A stretch of DNA of 64,000 bases from Ypsolopha sequella (lineage: Eukaryota > Arthropoda > Insecta > Lepidoptera > Ypsolophidae). Made by a program: the position numbers and the translations under genes. Under the pieces are notes generated by a model that was not told the DNA's origin, ran no database searches, and saw only the letters and a program-made list of their open reading frames with translations. Shown piece after piece: positions 11,037-20,842 of the stretch (positions within the stretch are counted from its first letter, which is position 1; each line of letters begins with the position of its first letter). Location: contig CAKOHE010000030.1 in the NCBI GenBank assembly GCA_934047225.1, positions 124,001 through 188,000 of the forward strand. The letters run 5' to 3'.

Positions 11037-11686
11037 CAGTGGCGTATTTTAAGACTCGGCGCCCGGGGCCTGTAAGGTTTGCTGCCCCATAAATGAAGGA
11101 GAAAAAAGCAAAAATATTCCAATAATAAAATTAAATTAAATCCAGCAGTATGTTGATTTGGGCTGAGAATTATGATAATCAATGAAAATACTCAAAAGGC
11201 CGTACAAAGAAATAAACAGCATTTATTCAATATACAAGGTGACTTTTCGATCATCGTCCAAATTCATACTGGAGGCTTGGTAAGTGGTCAGTATCTTGGA
11301 TCAATAACAATTTTCGTGAAATTTGTAAAATGAAATTTCGGCTTCCCATAGAAATTCACTTCCAGTTCCGAGTGAATCACTATGGGGAGTCGAAATTTCA
11401 TTTTACGAATTTTACAAAAATTGTTATTGATCCATGATACTGATCACTTACCAAGCCACCAGTATGAATTTGGACGATGATCAAAAAGTCACCTTGTATA
11501 TATATTTTTTCGATGGACATTTTTTATTAATAAAAGTGAATTCTAAAGGCAATATAAATTAAAAGATAGGTAACGATTGATTATGAAAGGCGCCCAAAGC
11601 TGTGCGTGAGGTGCGGCTTGCGCCGCCCCTTGCAGTTTATCGCCCCGGGCCATGGCCCTTTTGGCCCTAGGGTAAATACGCCACTG
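11037..11686. mobile_element. Non-autonomous hAT-type element with 8-bp target duplication
   Basis: The ends are CAGTGGCGTATTT and its complement AAATACGCCACTG. The flanks carry a perfect 8-bp direct repeat, CCTGTATG, at 11029-11036 and 11687-11694. Eight-base target duplications and CAG-type ends are characteristic of hAT elements. No transposase is present; much of the 650 bp is a nested MITE (11231-11500). Confidence 0.85.
11231..11500. mobile_element. Fold-back MITE nested in the hAT-type element
   Basis: It is nearly perfectly palindromic over 270 bp. The ends are TATACAAGGTGACTTTT and complement, and the arms continue through TCATACTGGAGGCTTGGTAAG to a centre near 11360. Related degraded copies lie at 49102-49318 and 51449-51727. 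Confidence 0.9.
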
Positions 11687-11776
11687 CCTGTATGTGTATA
11701 TGTTACGGCTAATGTTAGGTTTTACGATAAGTTTTTCAAAAGTTGCGTTTTGAATTCGTGGTAGGATTATTCGTAT

Positions 11777-12242
11777 ACATGTCGCAGGGTTATAGTTATA
11801 TATGTCGAAGTTGGATTGTAGAATCAGCTGTTTTACAAAACCGCCAGCTGTTTTACAAAATAGCTCCGTTATGTAAAACAGCTAAATTAGGTTCAGCTGG
11901 ATTGTCAGCGTTACGTTCGACAATACTGCTACGTTTAGACGTAATGCAAAAAATCTTTCAACAAAAGTCAAAAATAGGTGCGGAGCGTGTTATGTAAGAT
12001 AAAATATGGAGCGACTCCTGTAGTTTTTAACAAATAATTACGTTTAACGTTTAATTTGACGCTGTTTTACAAAACCGCTTAACTGTTTTCCAAAACCGCT
12101 AAACGTTGAAGCTTATACAATCCTGCGTGTTATTTTCTAAAACAGCTGAAGGTTGTTTAACTGTTTCACATAACGGAGCTATTTTGTAAAACGATTAGTG
12201 GTTTTGTAAAATCGCGTATTTTTTACTATGTTTTGCGACATT
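11777..12242. mobile_element. Element with many subterminal GTTTTACAAAA repeats
   Basis: The outer ends are ATGTCGCA and TGCGACAT. Between them the motif GTTTTACAAAA or close variants (TTATGTAAAAC, TTTTCTAAAAC) occurs about ten times in both orientations. TAGCTCCGTTATGTAAAACA is mirrored by TAACGGAGCTATTTTGTAAAAC. Dense short repeats near the ends usually serve as transposase binding sites. The ORF at 11743-11997 is built from these repeats and is not a credible gene. Confidence 0.6.
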
Positions 12243-12539
12243 ATGAATAGTGAAATTATAATTACACGGACTTCTATCAATCGTCTCATTTCATCACGGC
12301 CCGATTTCAGCTAAATTGTAAATTAAATGATCACTGAAATTAGTGATAGAGCCATAGATTTGAGAATTAAAAAAAAAACTTGATTTTATTAGTAGTATCT
12401 TGCATCATGACTTGTGAAAGATTTTGAACAAAGTCAAAAATAGGTGCGACGGGCAAGGAGTGGGCAAGCAAGACGGGAAAGGCAGTGTATTCCCTTCTCA
12501 GTTTTTTCCCCAGAAATTATTTTTCTTTTAAGGCCATAT

Positions 12540-12960
12540 GTAAAAAAATACGGGTGCTTCTTTTCTGTGTATTTCATAACTACACGAACAATTTAAATAC
12601 ATTTATGGTATATGCATTTTGACTATGTAATCTAGGGTTTTGTTTGTGGAAAACTAGTTTGTATACATTTTCTTAGATATACATAATTGTTGAAATGAGA
12701 TCTTCAAACACACTTTTTCTCCTCGTTTGACGAATACAAACCATGTATAGAACTCAATTATAATTTAATAAATGGGTTTCAACCAGCTAGGTATCTGGAT
12801 ATTTGATTTTGGATATTTTGCTAGCTATTTTAGTTTTTTTTATAAAAATATGAAACTAACTTTTTTCTCTTTTGCCCTGTGCGCGTTTTTTCGCTTGGAG
12901 TGACAGTGACAAAAATAAAATTCGCATAGCCCCTTAACAACTAATTCCGTTCCGGATTAA
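12540..12960. repeat. Dispersed repeat, inverted copy of 2500-3610 family
   Basis: Contains, in reverse complement, the CCCTAGATTA block of 3510-3600 and then the CTCGTTTGACGAAT...AATTCGCATAGCC block of 2500-2760. The MITE present in the copy near 2.9 kb is absent here. Confidence 0.65.
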
Positions 12961-14188
12961 TTAGTTCCGAAATTTATGATCATCAGCAACGTAACATGCT
13001 CCCACACTCGCTTCATTTGTCGACTTTGATAATTATTTACCTGCGACATGTTGTATATGCATACATGCATACATGTTTTACTATATTATTATTATTGTTA
13101 GTATCTTAGTTTTATATTAAAATTGTAAGCCTTCGACCTTGCCGATGGGATTATGTTTTATATCATTAGGGTTATAGCACTTTTTTTGTCAGAACTTGTT
13201 TCCGTTTACAACTGCCTCTTTTTTGTTTTTTATAAAGAATAAAGTGTTGAATGAAATTGTTCTTACTTTAATATGTATAATCGTGACAATTCTCAGAAGG
13301 ATTAAAAGAGAAAAAAGGAAATTGACATCACAAAGGGTGCGTATCGCAATCCTTTCGTGCTTGTTAAAACTAGCCTGGTTATGTTTTTTCTTTTATTTAA
13401 ATTTATAAAAATATAGTCCATTTCAAATGTATATTTAATAAAAATTAAAAAAAACATTTGAAACGTTATTTTTATTTTGTTACCAATTTGTAGTTTAAAT
13501 CAAAGATTTTAAAAGTAAAGATAAGCCCTTACCGTAGTATGACAGCACCAAAATGTTTACACCTTTAAATGAGGGACGCTCACACGTTTGGAATCAGTGC
13601 TCATCTGAACACAGTGATAGTTGGACGTCTTAAGTGCACTTAAAGTTTTGAATTTTTGCGACTTTAGTAGTCCGAACGGTTTGCTAACCGTAGGTAGACA
13701 GAATCAGATTGCGCACTCATATTGTGCGCGCGTAGGCATTATGTTAACGCACACATTCAAAAACAATGCAATAGATTTTAGGTGCCAGGGCTCATCTAAA
13801 CTTTTGAACTCTTTGGTTTAAACTGTGTTGTGCGAAATAAAAATATCTATTGGTACTTTGGACGAATTCGTCGAATTAGCAAGTAAGAAAATATAATATT
13901 TCAAAGAGGTAGCTCCTAAATATTTTACTGAAAACAGTACCATATTGCATTGTAACGTGAGACACTTTAATTTGTGCAATCTGATGCAAGTTGGGTCAAT
14001 AGACCCATTTAGGCGCACAATGTCCCTGTCTCAAAATGTCATTTTCTCAAATTGTCCTATCTCAAAACTGGCGACCGTTCCAATCTACCTCTTCACTTAC
14101 ACACTATCTCTGTCTATACTCGCACATGGAAATACAGATAGCATTAAAAATAATATAGCAGTCAATGGTGTCGATTCGGCGCAACACA
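12961..14188. other. Gene-free stretch
   Basis: AT-rich. Open frames at 13196-13408, 13621-13821 and 13945-14316 are low-complexity or start inside repeats, with no recognisable domains. I see nothing else. Confidence 0.4.
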
Positions 14189-14295
14189 ACTTAACTAATT
14201 TGACAGGACTAACCTTAACCGTCTTTGTCTTTTCGATACAAAAAGAAAAAGACAGAACGCTCAAATTAAGTTTAGTCCTGTCAAATAAATTAAGG
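14189..14295. repeat. Imperfect inverted repeat
   Basis: TTGACAGGACTAAC at about 14199 pairs with TTTAGTCCTGTCAAA at about 14271, and the centre holds GTCTTTTTC-type complements. Probably the ends of a short fold-back element. Confidence 0.55.
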
Positions 14296-15042
14296 TGGCT
14301 CCGTCGGAAAAATTAGCAACTCGATTCATGGTGGTTGAAATTTCGAACAAAACTATATTAAAATAAAGTTCTTATCAGCTCGCACAGCAACATGGCTATT
14401 ACGTTTTTATTTATTTATTTTTATTAAAAAATATATATACAAAGAGTGTATCGGAAACCTTTTGAGGTTTTTATGTACACTCAGTTTCAAGATTCGTCTA
14501 ATAACATTATTTCAACTGACTGTCTCCTAGCTACTTAAGGCTTGGCCCAGGCCGCTGAGAAATTGAGATTTCCCCCGCGCTTTCCCGCAAATGAATTTTA
14601 GTGCCACAAATCGGCACTAGAGGCGCTTGTGTGCGAAATGATGCATAGCTATTGGAAAAGATAAATTGAAACAGAAAATTGGGTAATAGGTACTAAAGTA
14701 TTAAACATTTGTGGACATCAAGTATTTATTTCATTAAATGTTAAAAGGATTTATTTAGAACAAAACGGTAGTTAAAAAATACATTTCGAGAATATAAGTT
14801 AAACTTAAAACTTTTGACCATAGTCACATTTGTTTACATAATAATACATACATTTTTAGGATTTCCCTAATTACCTGCTACATTAGTACCTACTATATTT
14901 TTTAGACGTGGGCGCCGACTCGAATCTGCCGGCGGCGACTGTGCGCCGATTAAATTTGGTTGGCGTAGCCGCGCCGCGCCTCGGCGTTGTGTAAATGTTA
15001 CACAAAATGTATACGTTTATTATTAGAGTGCAAAGTAACATG
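14296..15042. other. Gene-free stretch
   Basis: No gene seen. There is a small GC-rich island at about 14905-14995 (CGCCGCGCC motifs) in otherwise AT-rich DNA. Confidence 0.4.
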
Positions 15043-15300
15043 AAAAAAAACCAGCCAAGTGCGAGTCAGACTCGCGTACCTAGGGTTCTGTATTGTGGAT
15101 GATAAATATAATTTTGTCATTTTTTTTTCGTGAATTCCTCAACCGATATATTTTTCCTGTAATCTTTACGTAAACTCATATTACCATGATTTAGGCTAAT
15201 ATGTTTTATTTTTCTCACTTTTGTTTTTGAAATATTTTGAACAATATCATATTTTTCATATTTTTTTTACACCGTGATATGTGAGCAAATTAACGCTATT
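15043..15300 (+). mobile_element. Helitron-like fragment (AAGTGCGAGTC family)
   Basis: AAAACCAGCCAAGTGCGAGT followed by CAGACTCGCGTACC and the CCTGTAATCTTTACGT block. The same order occurs at 47889-48130 and, reversed, at 50215-50390. This head motif is typical of a Lepidoptera Helitron-like family (Lep1/MINE type). Confidence 0.65.
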
Positions 15301-15542
15301 TTTACTATGCACTCTAATAATATTGTGAGTTTCTAAAGCGAAGGATTTTGCTATAAATAATATAATCCTATGTATACGATTTGTGAATATTGTATTAACT
15401 TAAAGGTTTAATTTTACGAACAGTATAAATAAAAAGAAAATATCGTTTATTTTTTACAAGTTTAATTTTACTAACATTGTAATCGTTTATTTTTTTATTT
15501 AAAACATACGTCTGCTGAAATGTAAGAATAGAACTGATTTCT

Positions 15543-16585
15543 TTAGAATTCTTTTTCTTTTTTTGTGTCGTTTTCACAGAGGTCAATAGTTTCTATGTGC
15601 AACGGGTTGTTCTCCCCAGACCATATACTGAAAACGCAACTTTTACTTTGCGCTATAAGTAACTGGCCCTGAACCTGAAAAATTAAACATGAAGAAATAG
15701 AAAAGAAACCTGTTAAATAGTAACTAGATCTAGATTCAAAAATTAAATTACTCATTTGATAAAATCAGTCGTGATTCTTGCTAATTACCAGTGCATCGTC
15801 TTTCTTTTTGAAAAATGGTAATTTATTTAAGACATCTACGTCGTTCAAATTCTGTTTGTAAACTGACAAAAGGCACTTAATTTCCACGACTTTATCATTT
15901 CCAATGAGTCCATACGGTGTTGCTCCAAGGTAGGGAGTTTGAGCATGAACGAATAATCCGCAGTTCTGTATAGCAATCCCAAGTTGAATTGACAGCTGAT
16001 TGAGTGCATTAGCTTCATTCGCAACGCCGTGTCTTAACACGCTTATTGCTTTTACATTGCTGAGGTATTGCTTATAGAGAAGTGTTTGCACTAACGTTGG
16101 CCTTGATGTTTCTCTTTTTAGGGTTCCGTACCCAAAGGGTAACCAACGGGACCCTATTACTAAGACTCCGCTGTCCGTCTGTCACCAGGATGTATCTCAT
16201 GAACCGTGATAGTTAGACAGTTGAAATTTTCACAGATGATTTATTTTTGTTGCCGCTATAACAACAAATACTAAAAAAACAGAATAAAATAAATATTTAA
16301 GGGGGCTCCGATACAACAGATATGTTGTTTTGCCGTTTTTATAGATAATGGTACGGAACCCTTCGTGCGCAAGTCCGACTCGCACTTGGCCGGTTTTTTA
16401 ATTATTTTCTCATAATAAGACGCCGTTAGTAGCTGCCACCGCAACTCCAAACAATCACTGCAATCCCTTTGAAGAATAGTTTCCTTTTCGATTCTTAACC
16501 TTTGCTTTTGAGTTTTCTCTAAGTTGCTCAGGAACGTGTTTATACGAAGTTCTAGTTCCTCGGGATCAATGACCGTAGTTGGCAT
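15543..16585 (-). pseudogene. Decayed YqaJ-type nuclease gene interrupted by a Helitron-like element
   Basis: Minus-strand pieces read in order as one YqaJ/lambda-exonuclease-like domain. First comes a basic helical segment with LRWQLLTASYYEKII (from 16585 to about 16405). Then GVANEANALNQL, GLFVHAQTPYLGATPYGLIG and VVEIKC (16091-15765), and finally VQGQLLIAQ (about 15675-15545), probably behind an intron with a TTTTTCAG acceptor near 15678. The acidic/Glu-x-Lys core of the family is visible as EIKC. The Helitron-like insertion at 16114-16400 splits the frame after YEKIIK, and there is no continuous ORF. Its sequence is distant from the intact YqaJ gene at 45009-46734, so it came from a different element. 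Confidence 0.7.
16114..16400 (-). mobile_element. Short non-autonomous Helitron-like element (Lep1/MINE type)
   Basis: Read on the minus strand it begins AAAAAACCGGCCAAGTGCGA, contains GGTTCCGTACCATTATC and the GACAGACGGACAG microsatellite-like core, and ends TACGGAACCCTAAAAA. No target duplication is apparent, as expected of a Helitron. It sits within the decayed YqaJ gene. Confidence 0.8.
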
Positions 16586-18456
16586 GCTTGACCGTAACTC
16601 TTATCTGTGGATAAGGATTTGCTTGTGAGTATGGGTTTGAATAATACCTTTGGTAGGAGGCGTTGACGTTTTTTGTAACAAAACACGAGTTTGGTACTGT
16701 AAACCAGATATTTTTATATTTATGGTAGATTTTCAATAAATAATAGTTATTTTTAAATACAATATTAAGTAGGTAACCAGTTAAAGACCAGAACCTACCC
16801 TTAAACACTAAAGGACGTCCGCATGAATTTGGGATACTAACAGCCGGTTTACCCGTAGAAACGCATTTTTAATAATATAAAGAATTGAAGGTGTTTTTCT
16901 CTAAATCATTAAATTTCAAACAGAGACCAAAAGTTTTTAAAAATTTTGTTTATACCTTTCTTCATCAACATCCATGGAAATGGAGGGTATTATATTTTTA
17001 TTTTGCAATGTGGTATAATTGGGACTTTAATTCAAATAAAACATTATTTATGTAACCTAGATTTTTGGTCACTGACAATTTTATTTTATTGTTATTACAA
17101 AAACCACAGCCTTAAACATTTATAATCGTAGCTAATAACATCAAAACTTATGCCAATTACGGTTTTACATTTTCTAAAATAATACATTTAAAACTAACTT
17201 CATAGACCAAGAGGAAAAAATACATACATTTATATACAGAAAAATAGTAATAGTGAAAAGTTAGCGGCGTAGGATGTCAGAGTAAAAGTAAGTGTGTGTG
17301 TGTATGGTAGGGTAGGGAACTAGGATAGAGGAATGTTGATAATTATTTGTTACGAATATAGTGTGCAGTCACATTCTTATTATATTTATTTATTTATTTA
17401 AAGATTTACATGTTTGCATTCTGACATAAAGTAAGTAATTATGGATGTTGCTACGTAACCATAGACGAATACAACATAATGTAATAATAACATAAAACAT
17501 ATAACATAGTTTAACTAGAACAAATTAAATAATTATGTATGTTTGTATCGTAACATGAGATTTTTTAATGTAGCAAGAACGCAATTTCAATGTGTGAGCT
17601 TCAGATTTAAAGAGGCCTATGGCCCATAAATAAATCTTCCGCGAGCGTCGCCTAGCTAAGAGAAAGTATAAAATAACAAATATAAAGAAAGATAAAAGGG
17701 AACCACCACCACACAAAAGACAAGCCCACAAACACAAAGAAAATTGTACCATAATATGTTATCGGGGAAAGTTCCGCCGACCCTCCAACCGCTCGCAACA
17801 GAGCGGAAAGCTGCCCCGCGCAGCTCTCCCAGATCGTACCTACTTATCGGCGAAATGTTATCAAACTCGTTATTTTGTTAGATATAATATTACATTTTGC
17901 TAATCCATATTTGACCCTAATGCAATACACTAAGAATGTTTACTTCGAATTAAATAAAGACTTACTCTTTACGATGACCAAATAGATGAACAGTGAGCTA
18001 AGTACACAAATGCCGACTTTATGTGGATTGAAATAGGAACCAGATCACAAAAGAAGAAGAATGGGAATCTCAATTCCAAAAGCTTTATCAGGAATACCCA
18101 TATATTTAGCAATTTCCATGTAATTTGTTTACTACAACTTCAGACTAACACTAAAATAATTCAGGGCATCACCGCGCCATTGTCAAAGGGTGATGAGCAG
18201 AGATCATTATAGCATAGGGGATGTACGCATTCTTATAATTTGTGAATTGTAACTATTAACGATTCTTGAGACGTTTTCTTTAAACTTTGCTTGGAAAAAA
18301 ATACACCAAAAAACAAAAGAGAATGTACTAAATAAAAGCCAAATAAAAATGTTTAATACATAGGTAAGCAAAATAAAATAGGTTTACCCACCAACAGACA
18401 CAGACTCGAGATATTCTTGATACCTATATAATTTATAAATTTAAATCTTATTCTGC
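16586..18456. other. Gene-free stretch with LINE-type 3' tail and 3'UTR
   Basis: The part just above 16586 may be a more 5' remnant of the YqaJ gene. A (TTTA)n tract at 17387-17402 reads as a poly-A-like LINE tail on the minus strand, with a GC-rich patch at 17765-17830 upstream of it, so 17380-17900 may be a LINE 3' fragment. 18240-18456 is downstream of the LINE RT gene and is probably its 3'UTR. No other gene is seen. Confidence 0.4.
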
Positions 18457-20830
18457 TTACGCAACAATATTAATGAATCTGCGTTCACTCTCCTTTCTAC
18501 CTAACTCCTTCAACCACAGTTTGCACTTTCTACGAAAAGGTTTTTTTGCCTTCCGTAACAACTTTAGGGTATGATCAATATAGTTGTATATCCGTGGGCC
18601 TAAAAAGGAAAGTGTTCTTTGCCCGAAGGTAGTGCGACAGAGGGGTAGGACAAAACGCCCTTCTCTTGCTGACTTAGTTGCAATTTTATGTTGGTGAGTT
18701 TCAAAAAAATTATGATTAAGATGAACGAATGTAGCTGCCTGAAGAATGTAAGTCTGCCTAATATTTAATACATTCGCTTCTTTGTATAAAAGATCAGAAG
18801 AGTAACGATAGGGTTTACGCAAAATAACTTTCAGAATTGCACGTTGCGCGAGTTCTACTACCTCTAAATTAGTTTTTGCTGCACTGCCCCAAGCGGTGAT
18901 CCCATACAATATTAAGGAATGACAAAGAGAATGATACACTGACATGACTGTCTTTCTATCTACAATATTCCTCAGTCTCGCAAAGAAGTGTATCAGCTTG
19001 CGCAATCTAGTAGCAAGTTTGTTTAGATGGTGCTTCCAGTTTAGATGACAGTCTATGATTATACCCAAATATTTAATTGAATCTACTTTCCCCAGTTCTT
19101 CACACTCACAGTTGATATTTTTACAATTTCTCTGATGAAAAATAAGTTTATGCCTAATTTCTTCATTTTGAAAGTTTCTGTCTGTTATGGAGAAAGCTAC
19201 AAATTTTGTCTTTTTCACATTTATGGTAAGTAAACTAGTTCTGAACCACTGAGAAACCAGATTCATTCCAGCCTGAGCAGACATGAAAACTTCATCCCAA
19301 TTTCTACCCCTAAACAATAGGACAGTGTCATCGGCAAATGCAATAATGTCTCCTTTAGGGATATTAAAATTACACAGTTGATTAACATAAACTAGAAACA
19401 AAAGTGGCCCCAACACGCTGCCTTGAGGGACTCCATAGCTAACAGATTCAATTGTGGAAAGCTTATCTCTTTCCTTTAGCCTTACCTGTTGCTTTCGACC
19501 AGTAAGATAACTCTGAAACCAACTATTTGGAGTGCCCCTCACCCCCAAAGCTTCCAGCCTCCTTAGGAGAATATCAAAGGACACGGTATCGAAAGCTTTG
19601 GCGAGATCGAGGAACACTCCAACACACTTTTCACCATCATCCAAGGTCTTGGTAACGAACCCACTCAGATGTCCAATGGCATCTTCTGTGCTTTTATTTT
19701 TCCGGAAGCCATATTGGTTTGAGGATAAGAGATTATTATTTTCAAGAAAATTTGTCAATCTAGCTTTAACTACTCGTTCTAAAATTTTTGAAATAGTACT
19801 CAAAAGTGCTATAGGCCTGTAGTTGGACTCCTGTTGTGGGTCACCACCTTTATGAATAGGACTTATGACAGCGTATTTCAGACAGTCAGGAAATATGCCT
19901 GTACTAAGACTTAAGTTGCAGAGATGAGCTAGTGGTTCCGCAATAAACTCAATAGTTTTTTTTATTAGTTTAGCATGAATACCATCAATACCCGCCGCAC
20001 TATTGCCTTTCAAGTTCAAGACAATCTTAATAATCTCATTGCTTGTTGTTGGTGCTAAGAACAACGAGCCGGTGGTGCTTGACGAATTATTACAAAACTT
20101 TTGGAAGTAACTATCAGGGCGCATAGGGTCCTCGTTATGGTCCCTATTAATGATGTCATCTGCAAGAGACTCACCAACGTTGGCAAAATAAGAATTTAAT
20201 TTATTTATGTCAGAGAACGGATTTGTACTTGAAGTGTTAGCCGTATCAGTATAAGTTCTTATAATCTGCCAACATTTGCGAGCATCTTGAAGATTATCCA
20301 TTATTTCGTTTTTATAGTATTTCATCCGAGCTGAACGAGTTGCCTCTTTGACTTGATTTCTATATTTTAAATAATGTTGAGAAAGAACAGGATCATTGGG
20401 ATGCTTAACCATTTCCTTGTGAATCTGGTCCCTATTTCTGACCATAGCCAGTAAATCATTTGAGATCCAAGGCAGTTTAAATTTTTTATTATATGCTAAA
20501 TTAGTTCTAATTTTTTTATGTTTATCTAATGAGTCTTTTATAAAATCAACAAAAAAAGCAAAGGCCAGATTAACGTCAGTGATGTCGTATAACTGATGCC
20601 AGTTATGCCCACTAATATCACTCTCCACTAAATTATAGTCGTAGGATGTAAAAAAGGTATGTTCTTTGCAATAGTTATCAGCAAACTCAGCCTTAAGACC
20701 AGCAAGAACGCAAAAATGATCAGTAACAGTCGACGGGCATACAATACCGACTGATTGATGTTTAGTTCGCATCATTATATGATCTAAACATGTTTTTATA
20801 CGTGTCGGTCTATTTATTTCAGGTTTGAGG
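18457..20830 (-). CDS. 5'-truncated non-LTR retrotransposon, reverse transcriptase ORF (LINE A)
   Basis: A 772-residue open frame from 20775, which remains open upstream to about 20830. It starts inside the endonuclease domain: LDHIMMRTK and the C-terminal TDHFCV catalytic motif remain. Then comes a helical linker and a full reverse transcriptase: GIDGIHAKLI, SNYRPIALLSTISK, YGFRKNKST, LDLAKAFDTV, GVPQGSVLGPLL and FADD at the polymerase centre, followed by a thumb region to the stop at 18457. It nicks target DNA and primes cDNA synthesis in intact relatives. Here the N-terminal endonuclease and ORF1 are missing, so it is a dead-on-arrival copy with an intact RT frame. Jockey/CR1-like by motif style; the clade is not resolved. 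It abuts LINE B. Confidence 0.85.
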
Positions 20831-20842
20831 CCATTTATATAT

